Shown here: in pieces, positions 53,236-62,526 of the stretch
Layout: the number at the start of each line of letters is the position of its first letter
Numbering within the stretch: position 1 is the first letter of the stretch
DNA from: Eubacterium sp. OM08-24
Lineage (GTDB): Bacteria > Bacillota > Clostridia > Oscillospirales > Acutalibacteraceae
Direction: 5' to 3'
DNA: 64,000 nt
Assembly: GCF_003438075.1 (NCBI RefSeq)
Contig: NZ_QSTA01000003.1
Span: forward strand, 124,001 to 188,000
Notes under the pieces: generated by a model
What the model saw: only the letters and a program-made list of their open reading frames with translations
What the model was told of the DNA's origin: nothing
The model's database searches: none
Program-made: the position numbers and the translations under genes

Positions 53236-53500
53236 GGTTATTTTCAAAAGTTGGGGTGAATAATGGTTTAACTTCGTTGCCCGACCAAAAACATTATTTA
53301 TTAAGATTTCCCCAAACATTTAGAATAGAACTCAAAAGGCTTGACCTGAATTTTTTATTCGAGATTAAAGTTTTATATTTGCAAGCAAAAATTTCCCGAC
53401 CGGTTTATTCGGCATATTTTACAAGCCAAAATCATACTAATATTTGTAACCAAATGTGCGTACTGAAAGAGGATTATACTCTGCCTTTTTACAAATAATG
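53236..53500 (+). repeat. Dispersed intergenic repeat fragment
   Basis: Contains GTTGGGGTGAATAATGGTTT, GCCCGACCAAAAA and CAAAAGGCTTGACCTGAATT, each of which recurs near 40760-40870 or, inverted, near 54550-54610. An 80-codon frame across it (53256-53498) looks non-coding. Nothing else is seen before the next gene. Confidence 0.55.
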
Positions 53501-53535
53501 TCAGTATGCGCAATAAAATTAACGGAGGCTACAAA

Positions 53536-54459
53536 ATGTCAGAATATTTACCCGAAGGAAAACTTATTTTAACACAGGACAATATCAACACACTTCATAG
53601 CTTTTCTTTGCTCAGCGACGCAAAAAAAGAAGGGAAAATCCTTGAGGCACGAGCTTGCGTGTGCGATGCCGAACATAACCTCATTGTTGACCTAGGCATA
53701 ATGAAAGGCGTTATTCCCAGAGAAGAGGGTGCTATCGGAATCCGAGAGGGCACAGTGCGTGACATTGCGGTAATTTCAAGGGTGAATCGTCCCGTTTGCT
53801 TTGTCATAACCGATTTTGCCGTTGACGAGAAAGGCGAGCGCTTTGCGGTGCTTTCAAGAGAAAAGGCGCAACAGCGCTGTATGAAAGACTACATTTCTCA
53901 CCTCGTTTGCGGAGATGTTATCGACGCCCGTATCACCCACCTTGAGAATTTCGGTGCATTTGCCGATATAGGCTGCGGAATTGTGGCGCTTATGCCGATA
54001 GATACAATCTCCGTATCGAGAATTGAGCACCCTCGTGAGCGGTTCACTGTCGGAATGGATATAAAGGCGGTTATAAAATCCATTGAAAACGGCAGAATAA
54101 GCCTGAGCCATAAGGAGCTTTTAGGCACATGGGAAGAAAATGCAAACAGCTTTTGCGCTGGCGAAACCGTTGCCGGTATAGTTCGCAGTGTGGAAAATTA
54201 CGGTGCTTTTGTAGAGCTTACCCCTAACCTTGCAGGGCTTGCAGAGAGCAAAGACGGCATAGAGGTTGGACAGCAGGCAAGCGTTTACATAAAAAGCATT
54301 ATTCCCGAAAAGATGAAGATTAAAATTATAATCATAGACACCTTTGATTACAAATACAATCCGCAAAAACCGAAATACTACTTTAACGGCAACCATATCG
54401 ACCGATTTTTATATTCGCCAATAGGTTGCAGTAAACTTGTGGAAACTGTATTTGAATAA
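53536..54459 (+). CDS. S1 RNA-binding-domain protein (ribosomal protein S1-like)
   Basis: The protein of about 307 residues has three S1-like beta barrels. The first is partial (about 25-100, with NLIVDLGIMKGVIPREEGAI). The second is at 130-195 (GDVIDARITHLENFGAFADI) and the third at 210-275 (GETVAGIVRSVENYGAFVEL). Relatives in Clostridia are annotated as S1-domain or 30S S1 homologues and probably bind mRNA or ribosomes. ATG 53536 follows GGAGG by 7 bases; an in-frame ATG at 53506 has no site. It stands alone between repeats and a terminator. Confidence 0.88.
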   Translation: MSEYLPEGKLILTQDNINTLHSFSLLSDAKKEGKILEARACVCDAEHNLIVDLGIMKGVIPREEGAIGIREGTVRDIAVISRVNRPVCFVITDFAVDEKGERFAVLSREKAQQRCMKDYISHLVCGDVIDARITHLENFGAFADIGCGIVALMPIDTISVSRIEHPRERFTVGMDIKAVIKSIENGRISLSHKELLGTWEENANSFCAGETVAGIVRSVENYGAFVELTPNLAGLAESKDGIEVGQQASVYIKSIIPEKMKIKIIIIDTFDYKYNPQKPKYYFNGNHIDRFLYSPIGCSKLVETVFE

Positions 54460-54468
54460 TTTATAAAC

Positions 54469-54500
54469 AAAGCAGACTGTCAAACGGCAGTCTGCTTTTT
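54469..54500 (+). terminator. Terminator of the S1-domain gene
   Basis: AGCAGACTG and CAGTCTGCT form a 9-bp stem with a T run, just past the stop. Confidence 0.8.
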
Positions 54501-54504
54501 CGTG

Positions 54505-54615
54505 CTTTTTGAGTGCTTTATCAAAAGTTTTGCTTTTGCTTTACTTTGCTGCCCGACCGAAAGTGCGCAAACCATTATTCATAAATGCTACCCCAACATT
54601 CAAAACAAAACTGCT
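54505..54615 (+). repeat. Dispersed intergenic repeat fragment
   Basis: Contains TTTTGCTTTACTTTGCTGCC then CGACCGA, shared with 34395-34430, and an inverted match to the 53254 segment (GTTGGGGT and GAATAATGGTTT). No coding frame was seen. Confidence 0.5.
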
Positions 54616-54689
54616 TTTGTAACATTTGTTTGACTTTTGACAAGTAAAATAGTAAAATATTTATATAAACAGTAAAGGAAGTACCTAAA

Positions 54690-55952
54690 TTGGAAATTAT
54701 ACTAAATATTGTAACAATCGTTTTGCTGTTAATTACGGTTGCAATGCTTGGCATTGTAATAGCCAATCAGTTAAAGAAAAAATCCGAAAACGGCAACAGC
54801 GAAGAAATAAAAAGGCTTGAACAGTCACTCCACACAGAACAATCCACACTCAGGCAGGAGCTTACCTCGGCAACGCAAATCTCTGTAAAAAATCTCGGTG
54901 ATATGATTTACGCAAATCAGAATGCGTATGCAATAAATCAGAGCAAAAGCCTTAATCAGCTTGAAGAAAGACTTAAAACCTTTTCGCTCGAAAATGAGCA
55001 AAAGCTCGAAAATATCAGGCGCTCGGTTGAGAGCAGACTTAATTATATTCAAGAGGATAACAACCGTAAACTTGAGGAAATGCGTAAAACTGTTGACGAA
55101 CGATTACAGCAGTCTATTGAAGAAAAAATGAACCGCTCGTTTTCACTTGTCAGCAAGCGTCTTGAGCAGGTCTACAAGGGACTCGGCGAAATGCAAAATC
55201 TTGCAAACGGCGTTGGCGACCTCAAAAAGGTACTTACAAATGTTAAGACAAGAGGTACGCTTGGCGAATATCAGCTCTCGGCAATACTCAGCGAAATTTT
55301 ATCTCCCGAGCAATACGAGGAAAATGTAGCAACAAAAAAAGGCTCACGAAATGTGGTTGAATTTGCGGTCAAGCTCCCGTCTGACGATGATAAGTTTATT
55401 TATTTGCCGATTGACTCGAAATTCCCCGGTGATACATACTCAGCGCTTAGGGATGCGATAGACGAGGGCGACAAAGTGAAGATAGACCTTGCGGCAAAGG
55501 CATTAATCGCCACCATTAAAAGCGAGGCAAAGGACATTCACGATAAGTACATAGATCCTCCCTACACCACAGAATTTGCAATTATGTTTTTGCCTTTCGA
55601 GGGATTATACAGCGAGGTTGTCAATCGTGGACTTGTTGAAATTTTACAGCGTGACTACAAGGTAAATATTGCAGGGCCAAGCACAATGGCGGCACTTCTT
55701 AATTCACTGCAAATGGGCTTTAAAACGCTTGCCGTACAAAAGCGCAGTGCGGAGGTATGGGAAATTCTCGGCGCAGTCAAGCAGGAATTTGACAAATTCG
55801 GAGATGTGCTTGAGGCAACTCAACAAAGACTTGATCAGGCAAACAAAGAACTCGACAAGCTTGTCGGAGTTCGCACAAGGCAAATTCAAAGAAAACTCAA
55901 AGATGTGCAAACACCAACAAGGGAATTATCCGATAAAATATTCAGCGATTAA
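54690..55952 (+). CDS. rmuC: DNA recombination protein RmuC
   Basis: The 420-residue protein has one N-terminal membrane helix (LNIVTIVLLLITVAMLGIVI), a long coiled coil (about 30-170), and the RmuC nuclease-like domain with TRGTLGEYQLSAILSEILSP near 186, IYLPIDSKFPGDTYSALRDA near 240 and EFAIMFLPFEGLYSEVVNRG near 293. The family limits inversions at short inverted repeats, probably as a nuclease. The start is TTG 54690 with AAAGGAAG 7 bases upstream, which fits the hydrophobic N-terminus. It stands alone. Confidence 0.95.
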   Translation: MEIILNIVTIVLLLITVAMLGIVIANQLKKKSENGNSEEIKRLEQSLHTEQSTLRQELTSATQISVKNLGDMIYANQNAYAINQSKSLNQLEERLKTFSLENEQKLENIRRSVESRLNYIQEDNNRKLEEMRKTVDERLQQSIEEKMNRSFSLVSKRLEQVYKGLGEMQNLANGVGDLKKVLTNVKTRGTLGEYQLSAILSEILSPEQYEENVATKKGSRNVVEFAVKLPSDDDKFIYLPIDSKFPGDTYSALRDAIDEGDKVKIDLAAKALIATIKSEAKDIHDKYIDPPYTTEFAIMFLPFEGLYSEVVNRGLVEILQRDYKVNIAGPSTMAALLNSLQMGFKTLAVQKRSAEVWEILGAVKQEFDKFGDVLEATQQRLDQANKELDKLVGVRTRQIQRKLKDVQTPTRELSDKIFSD

Positions 55953-56005
55953 GTTTTGGCGCATATCTTATGGTGTGCGCTATTTTTGCATAATTTAGCA
56001 TTTAC

Positions 56006-56034
56006 CTTGAAAACGATTTCAAAATATAGTAATA
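56006..56034 (+). promoter_or_regulatory. Promoter of the hypothetical gene at 56066
   Basis: TTGAAA and TAATAT are separated by 17 bases. Confidence 0.55.
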
Positions 56035-56065
56035 TATAATTATAATAATTGGAATGGTAATTGTA

Positions 56066-56593
56066 ATGAATATTAATGAAATTTATATACAAATAGCAGA
56101 AACTGAAAACGACAGCAGCCTTGTTGAGCTTGCAAAAAGCGAGGTTATGGTTATACCTGTTTTAATAAACCTAATGATTGACAATGCCGATTGCAGAGCC
56201 GAAAATGTGCTTATTGAGCTTAGCGAGCAAACTCCGCTGTTGCTGTATCCGTACTTTAATTATATTGCTAAAGCGCTTGACAGGTACAACAATTTTATAT
56301 CTTGGAATATATGGCAAATAGTCACAAATCTCCTTGTAGCCGACTACCTTGAGATGTGGGAAGACATTAAAGAAAAGTATTTTAATGCGTTCAAGAGCGA
56401 AAACATTGCAGAAATTCTCATATTGATTTCAACAACCAAGACCGTTATAAAATACAAGCCGGACTGTAAAGAAAAATTGCTGATACTTTTAGAAGAATGT
56501 AAAAATAATAATTACAAAATCTGTAACGAGCCTGCCCCGCATTTAAAAACCGTTGTTTCAAATGCCATTAAAGAGGCAATCACTGATTTGTAA
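56066..56593 (+). CDS. Hypothetical helical (HEAT-like) protein
   Basis: The protein of about 175 residues is almost entirely alpha-helical with Leu/Ile-rich repeats (SSLVELAKSEVMVIPVLINL, LLYPYFNYIAKALDRYNNFI), suggesting a HEAT/ARM-type solenoid. No enzyme motif is seen. ATG 56066 is favoured over 56054 because GGAATGG then precedes it. It resembles hypothetical proteins often found in Clostridia. A promoter is visible upstream, and no partner gene is adjacent, so its role cannot be guessed. No terminator directly follows; the dispersed repeat does. Confidence 0.7.
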   Translation: MNINEIYIQIAETENDSSLVELAKSEVMVIPVLINLMIDNADCRAENVLIELSEQTPLLLYPYFNYIAKALDRYNNFISWNIWQIVTNLLVADYLEMWEDIKEKYFNAFKSENIAEILILISTTKTVIKYKPDCKEKLLILLEECKNNNYKICNEPAPHLKTVVSNAIKEAITDL

Positions 56594-57030
56594 CATCCAG
56601 ACGGCTTGCTGTTTGGCGGTTTGAACATAACGGCGATAGTCAAAAATGCGACAGCAACAAAGGAAAAGCCACGCTACTAAACTACTAATTTGCCGCTTTT
56701 CAAGGGCAAATCAGGCACACACGCAAACTTTTGTGTCCTTTAGAATATCTTTTTCTTTACTGACATTCAAGTATAACTTTCTTCCTCTCTGCCACTCATT
56801 AGTCTGAACTTTTGTTTTCTACTAAAGTCTTGAGTAATTTAAAATTTAGTTATTCTATAATATAATTGCAACTGCTTGTTTTTATTGAAAATCAGTGCAA
56901 TTTTATTATTTTATGTGCTCTGCCCAAACCCGCAACTCTTTAAAAACGGTTGAACTAAATTTTGAATTTATTAAGCTAAACTTTGTGTGCTAAACCATAA
57001 TTTACCCAAACCTTTGGCAAAAAAATAAAT
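56594..57030 (-). repeat. Second long copy of the dispersed non-coding repeat, inverted
   Basis: Read leftward it matches 34090-34300 in blocks: AAACTTTGTGTGC with AATAAATTCAAAATTTAGTT, and GATTTGCCCTTGAAAAGCGG with CAAATTAGTAGTTTAGTAGC. The copy has an extra middle part of about 150 bases (56745-56890) not found in the first. No coding frame or RNA gene was recognised. Confidence 0.65.
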
Positions 57031-57043
57031 TCACACAAGCAAA

Positions 57044-57074
57044 AAGCTGTACCTGAATAATTCAAGTACAGCTT
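57044..57074 (-). terminator. Terminator of the glycolytic operon
   Basis: AAGCTGTAC and GTACAGCTT form the outer stem with a partly paired interior. A TTTTTG tail follows on the minus strand, 30 bases past gpmI. Confidence 0.85.
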
Positions 57075-57103
57075 ATTTTTATGCAAAATTTATTAAGTTA
57101 AAA

Positions 57104-58615
57104 TTACTTAATAAGGCTAACGCCGTCCATTTCAGCAGGCTGCTCTAAGCCCATAATCTGGAGCATTGTCGGAGCAATATCTGCAAGTCTGCCACCCTCA
57201 CGGAGCTGGCAATCATAGCCTACTACGCAGAATGGAACAGGGTTTGTTGTGTGAGCTGTAAATGGTGAGCCGTCAGCGTCTACCATCTTATCTGCATTAC
57301 CGTGGTCGGCTGTAATAAGAGCAACGCCGCCCATCTTCTTGATAGCCTCAACAACTCTGCCAACGCAAGTGTCAACAGCCTCAACAGCCTTTACAGCTGC
57401 CTCAAACACGCCTGTATGACCTACCATATCGCAGTTAGCGTAGTTTAAGATAATCATATCATACTTGCCGCTCTCAATAGCAGGTACGAGCTTGTCTGTA
57501 ACCTCATAAGCGCTCATCTCAGGCTGTAAGTCATATGTTGCAACAGCAGGTGACTTAACAAGGATTCTGTCCTCGCCCTCATACTGCTTTTCAACACCGC
57601 CGTTGAAGAAGAATGTTACATGAGCGTACTTCTCTGTTTCGGCAATTCTAAGCTGTGTCATACCCTTGTTTGAAACATACTCGCCAAGTGTATTCTTAAG
57701 TGTCTGCGGCTTAAATGCAACATCAACATTTGGCATTGTAGCGTCATACTGTGTCATACATACAAAGTTTACAGGAAAAAATCCGTTCTTTCTCTCAAAG
57801 CCCTTGAAATCAGGATCTACAAATGTTCTTGTGATCTCTCTTGCTCTGTCAGGACGGAAGTTAAAGAAGATAATGCTGTCGTTTGGCTTAACCTGAGCGC
57901 CGCCCTCAACTACAACAGGAACTACAAACTCGTCTGTAACGCCTTTATCGTAAGAATTTTTAACTGCACATACAGGACACTCTGCCTTTTCGCCCTCGCC
58001 GTAAACCATAGCTGCATATGTCTTTTCAACTCTATCCCAGTTATTGTCACGGTCCATAGCGTAGTATCTGCCTGAAACTGTTGCTACCTTACCAACGCCG
58101 ATTTCCTTTGTCTTAGCAAGGAGCTCGTCCATAAACTCAGCAGCGCTTGATGGCGGAACATCTCTGCCGTCAAGGAATGTGTGAATATATACATTCTCAA
58201 GGCCCTTTTTCTTTGCAAGCTCAAGAATACCGTAAAGGTGAGTAATGTGGCTATGAACACCGCCGCTTGAAAGAAGTCCCATAAGGTGGAGTGCTGTGCC
58301 GTTCTCAAGAGCCTTGTCCATTGCGTTTACAATAGCCTCGTTCTCCTTGAGCTTATCCTCATTAATAGTTTTTGTAATTCTTGTAAGCTCCTGATATACG
58401 ATTCTGCCTGCACCCATATTTGTATGGCCAACCTCAGAGTTACCCATCTGACCGTCAGGAAGACCTACATCCATACCTGATGCGCCGATCTGAGTAACAG
58501 GGTTCTCAGCGAAAAGTTTATCAATATTTGGCTTATTTGCTGCTTTAATAGCATTACCTTTCTCCGGGGCAATACCAAAACCGTCGAGGATCATAAGAAT
58601 TAATGGTTTTTTCAT
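57104..58615 (-). CDS. gpmI: 2,3-bisphosphoglycerate-independent phosphoglycerate mutase
   Basis: The 503-residue two-metal (Mn) enzyme interconverts 3- and 2-phosphoglycerate. It has the alkaline-phosphatase-like fold with LMILDGFG at the start, the phosphoserine segment [20 protein letters not shown] near 58-75, the [13 protein letters not shown] segment near 152, [15 protein letters not shown] near 185, and [11 protein letters not shown] near 440. The length is normal. AGAAAGGA precedes the start. It is the last gene of pgk-tpiA-gpmI, and its codon use is biased as in other abundant glycolytic enzymes. Mn binding makes the family pH-sensitive in spore formers. Confidence 0.97.
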   Translation of the reverse strand: MKKPLILMILDGFGIAPEKGNAIKAANKPNIDKLFAENPVTQIGASGMDVGLPDGQMGNSEVGHTNMGAGRIVYQELTRITKTINEDKLKENEAIVNAMDKALENGTALHLMGLLSSGGVHSHITHLYGILELAKKKGLENVYIHTFLDGRDVPPSSAAEFMDELLAKTKEIGVGKVATVSGRYYAMDRDNNWDRVEKTYAAMVYGEGEKAECPVCAVKNSYDKGVTDEFVVPVVVEGGAQVKPNDSIIFFNFRPDRAREITRTFVDPDFKGFERKNGFFPVNFVCMTQYDATMPNVDVAFKPQTLKNTLGEYVSNKGMTQLRIAETEKYAHVTFFFNGGVEKQYEGEDRILVKSPAVATYDLQPEMSAYEVTDKLVPAIESGKYDMIILNYANCDMVGHTGVFEAAVKAVEAVDTCVGRVVEAIKKMGGVALITADHGNADKMVDADGSPFTAHTTNPVPFCVVGYDCQLREGGRLADIAPTMLQIMGLEQPAEMDGVSLIK

Positions 58616-58637
58616 AACATAAATCCTTTCTAAACAT

Positions 58638-58700
58638 TACGGACGACACAGGGAACACTGACTGCAAATTTATTACAGTTATTTCCTTTTGCCGTCCGTA
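58638..58700 (-). other. Intercistronic structured segment between tpiA and gpmI
   Basis: TACGGACG and CGTCCGTA close a 63-base segment that also holds AACTG and a complementary CAGT. It lies in the 98-base gap between tpiA and gpmI. It may be an RNA-processing or stability element. Confidence 0.45.
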
Positions 58701-58713
58701 CCCTAAAATTTAA

Positions 58714-59481
58714 TTACTTGCTTGCTGCCTTTACGATAGCTGCAAATTTCTCAGCAACGAGTGATGCACCGCCGATAAGACCACCGTCAACATTTGTCTT
58801 TGAAAGGAGCTCGTCAGCATTGCCGTCATTCATAGAACCGCCGTACTGAATTGTAACAGCGTCTGCGTCTGCCTGTGAATAAAGCTTAGCGATTGTTGCA
58901 CGAATAAATGCGCAAACTTCCTCAGCCTGATCAGCAGTAGCAGTCTTACCTGTACCGATAGCCCATACAGGCTCGTAAGCGATAACAATGTTCTTAAGCT
59001 CCTCAGCTGTAACATTGAAGAGGTCAAGCTTAATCTGTCTTGCGATAACTTCCTCAGTAATGTCGCACTCACGCTCCCAAAGGAGTTCGCCAACGCAAAC
59101 GATTGGCTTTAAGCCTGCTGCAAGAGCAGCCTTTGTTCTCTTGTTTACAGTTTCATCTGTTTCGCCGAAGTACTGTCTTCTCTCGCTGTGACCGAGAACT
59201 ACATACTCAACACCCATTTCCTTGAGCATAGGAGCAGAAATTTCGCCTGTGAAAGCGCCGCTCTCTGCCCAGTGGCAGTTTTCAGCACCAATTTTAACAT
59301 TTGAGCCCTTTGTTGTTTCAAGAGCTACGCTTAAATCTACGAAAGGAACGCAAGCGATTACTTCGCAGTCAGCATCCTTTACAGCAGGAACAACAGCCTC
59401 AAGAAGTGTCTTAGCCTCTGAAGGAGTTTTATTCATTTTCCAGTTACCGGCAATAATTGCCTTTCTCTTTGTCTTGTCCAT
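58714..59481 (-). CDS. tpiA: Triose-phosphate isomerase
   Basis: The 255-residue TIM barrel interconverts dihydroxyacetone phosphate and glyceraldehyde-3-phosphate. Catalytic residues are in GNWKMNKTPSE (Lys), VLGHSERRQYFGE (His, near 100) and AYEPVWAIGTGKTA (Glu, near 172), with YGGSMNDGNADELL near 215. ATG 59481 is chosen because GGAAAGG lies 9-10 bases upstream; the in-frame ATG at 59499 would contain that site. It lies between pgk and gpmI. Codon bias is strong. Confidence 0.97.
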   Translation of the reverse strand: MDKTKRKAIIAGNWKMNKTPSEAKTLLEAVVPAVKDADCEVIACVPFVDLSVALETTKGSNVKIGAENCHWAESGAFTGEISAPMLKEMGVEYVVLGHSERRQYFGETDETVNKRTKAALAAGLKPIVCVGELLWERECDITEEVIARQIKLDLFNVTAEELKNIVIAYEPVWAIGTGKTATADQAEEVCAFIRATIAKLYSQADADAVTIQYGGSMNDGNADELLSKTNVDGGLIGGASLVAEKFAAIVKAASK

Positions 59482-59554
59482 TGTAATATTCCTTTCCAAA
59501 AATTAATGTATAAGAAATTTTAAATTGTTGTCTGTTATTATATTAAACCATTAA

Positions 59555-59572
59555 GGGCGGAAAACTCCGCCC
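59555..59572 (-). other. Intercistronic hairpin between pgk and tpiA
   Basis: GGGCGGA and TCCGCCC are perfect 7-base arms around a 4-base loop, 21 bases past the pgk stop. No T run follows, so it is more likely a processing or stabilising hairpin than a terminator. Confidence 0.5.
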
Positions 59573-59593
59573 CTATTGATTTTATTCTAAAAA

Positions 59594-60805
59594 TTAGTTC
59601 TTGTCAGCGATTACTGCAATACCGGGAAGAACCTTGCCCTCGAGGTACTCAAGAGATGCGCCGCCGCCTGTTGAGATGTGGCTCATCTTGTCAGCAAAAC
59701 CAAGCTGAATAACAGCTGCAGCAGAGTCGCCGCCGCCGATGATTGTTGTAGCGTCTGTTTCTGCAAGAGCCTTAGCAACAGCAATTGTGCCCTTTGCAAG
59801 TGTTGGGTTCTCAAATACGCCCATAGGTCCGTTCCAAACAACTGTCTTAGCTGTCTTAACTGCATCTGCAAAGAGAGCCTGTGTCTTTGTACCGATATCA
59901 AGACCTTCCATATCAGCAGGGATAGCAGAAGAATCTACAACCTCAACCTCGATTGGAGCGTCGATTGGATCAGGGAATGTCTTAGAAACTGTTGTATCTA
60001 CAGGGAGAAGGAGCTTTTTGCCGAGCTTTTCAGCCTTAGCCATCATTTCCTTACAGTAGTCAATCTTTGTATCGTCAACGAGTGAAAGACCAACTTCCTT
60101 ACCCTGAGCCTTTAAGAATGTGTAAGCCATACCGCCGCCGATGATAAGTGTATCGCACTTATCAAGGAGATTAGAAATAACATTAAGCTTGTCAGCAACC
60201 TTTGCGCCGCCGAGAATAGCAACGAAAGGACGAACAGGAGTTTCAACTGCATTACCGAGGTAGTTTATTTCCTTCTGCATAAGGTAACCTACAGCTGTAT
60301 CCTTGATGTGGTCTGTAACACCTGCTGTTGAGCAGTGTGCACGGTGAGCTGAACCGAAAGCGTCCATTACGAATACATCTGCAAGAGATGCAAGCTCTGA
60401 TGAGAATGGCTCAAGGTTCTTGGTTTCTTCTTTTCTGAATCTTGTATTCTGAAGAAGAACAACATCGCCGTCCTTCATTTCTGCAACTGCCTTTTTAGCG
60501 TTCTCGCCTACAACCTCGTCGTCGTCAGCAAAGATAACTTCCTTGCCGAGGAGCTCGGAAAGTCTTACTGCAACAGGAGCAAGTGAGAATTTAGCCTCTG
60601 GGCCGTTCTTCGGCTTGCCGAGGTGTGAACAAAGAATAACCTTACCGCCGTCTGCGATAAGCTTTTTAATTGTAGGAAGAGCTGCTGTAATTCTGTTATC
60701 ATTTGTAATAACGCCGTCTTTGAGCGGAACATTAAAGTCAACTCGAACGAGAACTCTTTTACCTTTTACATTGATGTCATCAACTGTAACCTTATTAAGA
60801 TTCAT
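59594..60805 (-). CDS. pgk: Phosphoglycerate kinase
   Basis: The 403-residue enzyme makes ATP from 1,3-bisphosphoglycerate and ADP. The signatures are [20 protein letters not shown] near 17, [20 protein letters not shown] near 55, [13 protein letters not shown] near 165, [20 protein letters not shown] near 205, [11 protein letters not shown] near 325 and GGGDSAAAV near 360. ATG 60805 has AGAAAGGATTG 8 bases upstream; an upstream in-frame ATG at 60880 has no site and overlaps the promoter. It is first in the operon with tpiA and gpmI. Confidence 0.97.
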   Translation of the reverse strand: MNLNKVTVDDINVKGKRVLVRVDFNVPLKDGVITNDNRITAALPTIKKLIADGGKVILCSHLGKPKNGPEAKFSLAPVAVRLSELLGKEVIFADDDEVVGENAKKAVAEMKDGDVVLLQNTRFRKEETKNLEPFSSELASLADVFVMDAFGSAHRAHCSTAGVTDHIKDTAVGYLMQKEINYLGNAVETPVRPFVAILGGAKVADKLNVISNLLDKCDTLIIGGGMAYTFLKAQGKEVGLSLVDDTKIDYCKEMMAKAEKLGKKLLLPVDTTVSKTFPDPIDAPIEVEVVDSSAIPADMEGLDIGTKTQALFADAVKTAKTVVWNGPMGVFENPTLAKGTIAVAKALAETDATTIIGGGDSAAAVIQLGFADKMSHISTGGGASLEYLEGKVLPGIAVIADKN

Positions 60806-60868
60806 TATTGAACAATCCTTTCTAATAGAAGAATAATGTAAAAATATAGCATTTTTACAGTCAATTAT

Positions 60869-60897
60869 ATTATATATCAAAACATTGGTTTTATCAA
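60869..60897 (-). promoter_or_regulatory. Strong promoter of the pgk-tpiA-gpmI operon
   Basis: On the minus strand TTGATA and a perfect TATAAT are separated by 17 bases, about 60 bases upstream of pgk. Confidence 0.75.
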
Positions 60898-60989
60898 TAT
60901 AAATCTAAAAAATTTCGAGCAATTCCCAAAAAAATTTTCGTATAATAATTGAATTTACGGATTTTTTATGCACAAAATATTTATGAGAT

Positions 60990-61502
60990 TTACTTCAAAA
61001 CATCGCTCCATTTGTGGTTATGCAGTTCGCCAATACTCTGCAGTTGCGGATAATTCCACTGTCTTAGCACTTCATATGTTGCAATGGCAACTGAATTTGA
61101 AAGATTCAGACTTCTTGCCTCGTCAATCATAGGTATTCTGACCGTGCTTTCGGGATACTGCATCAAAAGTTCTTCGGGCAGTCCCTTGGTTTCCTTTCCA
61201 AAAATAATATAGCAGTTATCGGGATACTCGGCATCTGAATGAATATGAGTACCCTTTGTTGAAAAGAGAAAATACCTGCCTCCCTTTGTTTTTTCGAGAA
61301 AATCGTTTAAATCATCGTAATATGTAATATCAAGTAAGTGCCAATAATCAAGACCCGCTCTCTTTAGTTTTTTGTCATCAATATAAAAACCGAGAGGACG
61401 GACAAGGTGCAGACTTGCTCCCGTTGCGGCGCAGGTTCTTGCAATATTGCCTGTATTCTGCGGAATTTCAGGCTCTACCAGCACAATATTAAGCTTTGCC
61501 AA
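60990..61502 (-). CDS. trmL: tRNA (cytidine(34)-2'-O)-methyltransferase
   Basis: The 170-residue SPOUT methyltransferase modifies the wobble base of tRNA(Leu) in its relatives. It has the family's start NIVLVEPEIPQNTGNIARTC, the knot-forming IIFGKETKGLPEELL near 98, and RIPMIDEARSLNLSNSVAIA near 122. The start is TTG 61502 with GGAGTGA 7 bases upstream. It is a single-gene unit; the pgk operon lies downstream in the same direction, with its own promoter. Confidence 0.94.
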   Translation of the reverse strand: MAKLNIVLVEPEIPQNTGNIARTCAATGASLHLVRPLGFYIDDKKLKRAGLDYWHLLDITYYDDLNDFLEKTKGGRYFLFSTKGTHIHSDAEYPDNCYIIFGKETKGLPEELLMQYPESTVRIPMIDEARSLNLSNSVAIATYEVLRQWNYPQLQSIGELHNHKWSDVLK

Positions 61503-61620
61503 ATCTTATCACTCCAAAAATTCAAAATTCTGTTTTATTCTATTTTAAATCGTAAACAATAATATTGCAAGAACAATCTTGCTCAAATAATAAATACAAT
61601 TTTTACAGGAGGAAAGACTT

Positions 61621-61803
61621 ATGTTTCATTCACCGATTACAGACATTATGAAAGGTGTTGCCTTAGGTATGATGGCAGGCATAGCTGTTGGCTGCTGCGG
61701 AAGAAAAATGTATGACGAAAATCCAAAGCTAAAGAAAAAAGCAGGCAAGGCAATCCGCACAATGGAATCAATGCTTGACACCGCACACTATATGTTCAGA
61801 TAA
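61621..61803 (+). CDS. Small hypothetical protein with one hydrophobic segment
   Basis: The 60-residue protein has a short hydrophobic stretch (MKGVALGMMAGIAVGCCGRK) followed by a basic and then helical tail. The arrangement is like YtxH-type or small envelope proteins. AGGAGG precedes the ATG by 8 bases and a TTGCAA-N17-TAATAA promoter lies at 61565-61593. It ends directly at a strong terminator. Its complete expression signals argue that it is a real gene. The two adjacent Cys residues could bind metal or take a lipid. Function is unknown. Confidence 0.7.
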   Translation: MFHSPITDIMKGVALGMMAGIAVGCCGRKMYDENPKLKKKAGKAIRTMESMLDTAHYMFR

Positions 61804-61843
61804 AAAATCGGCAGTATCATTTTTAAGTGATGCTGCCGATTTT
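61804..61843 (+). terminator. Terminator of the small gene
   Basis: AAAATCGGCAGTATCA and TGATGCTGCCGATTTT form a 16-bp stem with one G-T pair, starting directly at the stop. Confidence 0.85.
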
Positions 61844-61849
61844 CAGTGT

Positions 61850-61995
61850 TGAATAAATTATGGTTCAGTAAACTTTCTTTATTTTTTGGCGGATAATTTA
61901 GCGTTAACTAAAATTTCAATGTCCGTTCAAAACCTAAACTAAATCATAATTTAGTACCGCATAACAAGCATAAAACCGCTTATTATGCGGTGCTT
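61850..61995 (+). repeat. Repeat-like intergenic stretch with a hairpin
   Basis: Segments such as AATAAATTATGGTTCAGTAA and CTAAATCATAATTTAGT resemble parts of the dispersed repeats at 34090 and 56594. ACCGCATAA and TTATGCGGT at 61956-61991 form a hairpin that may end the leftward gene beyond it. Confidence 0.4.
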
Positions 61996-62508
61996 TTATA
62001 AGTATTTTAAAATTACACTCCATTCCCGTAAAAGTTTGTCGAGTGTAAATGCCGCATTTGCAGGACTTGTTGACGGAAGTTTTATCGCCTCCATTTGTGT
62101 AAACGGATAAATATGCTTTTTATACAGTCTATCGGCGGTCGAACCGTTTGTAAAAATTTGCGATATATTTGCCGTCTGCAAAATCGGGTCAATATCATTT
62201 GGCACAACATTTTTTATCGAACTGTCGCTTGAGCCTGTTATTGTACAGGATTTTATCACATCCCACAATGCTATGCCGTTAGTGAGCAAAAGTTGCTTTT
62301 TCTCGTCTGTGTTTTCCGAAATTCGCTCATTTAAGAGTGTGGCAAGCACTTTCCAAAAGCGGTTTTGCTTATGCCCGTAGAAAAATTCCGCCTCCCGTGA
62401 TTTTACGGACGGAAAACTGCCGAGAATTAATATTTTTGAATTTTGGTTAAACACAGGCGGTATGGTGTGCAGCAGCCGTAATTCTTCTTGTATGTTTGTT
62501 TTTGCCAT
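61996..62508 (-). CDS. DNA-deoxyinosine glycosylase (UDG family 6)
   Basis: The 170-residue protein of the uracil-DNA-glycosylase superfamily belongs to the hypoxanthine-DNA glycosylase branch, which removes deaminated adenine. Motif 1 is ILILGSFPSVKSREAEFFYG near 27-46, the FYGHKQNRFWKVLATLL block follows, and motif 2 is KLPSTSPANA near 143. These fit the family well. It is 18 bases downstream of the MATE gene, with only a weakly placed GGAG site, so both may be on one transcript. Its length matches relatives. Confidence 0.88.
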   Translation of the reverse strand: MAKTNIQEELRLLHTIPPVFNQNSKILILGSFPSVKSREAEFFYGHKQNRFWKVLATLLNERISENTDEKKQLLLTNGIALWDVIKSCTITGSSDSSIKNVVPNDIDPILQTANISQIFTNGSTADRLYKKHIYPFTQMEAIKLPSTSPANAAFTLDKLLREWSVILKYL

Positions 62509-62526
62509 AGCTGTTTTAATCTCCGA

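Noticed and set aside
53256..53498. An 80-codon frame after the glycogen operon
   Set aside because: It has no ribosome site, it lies over a dispersed intergenic repeat, and its composition is that of non-coding DNA.
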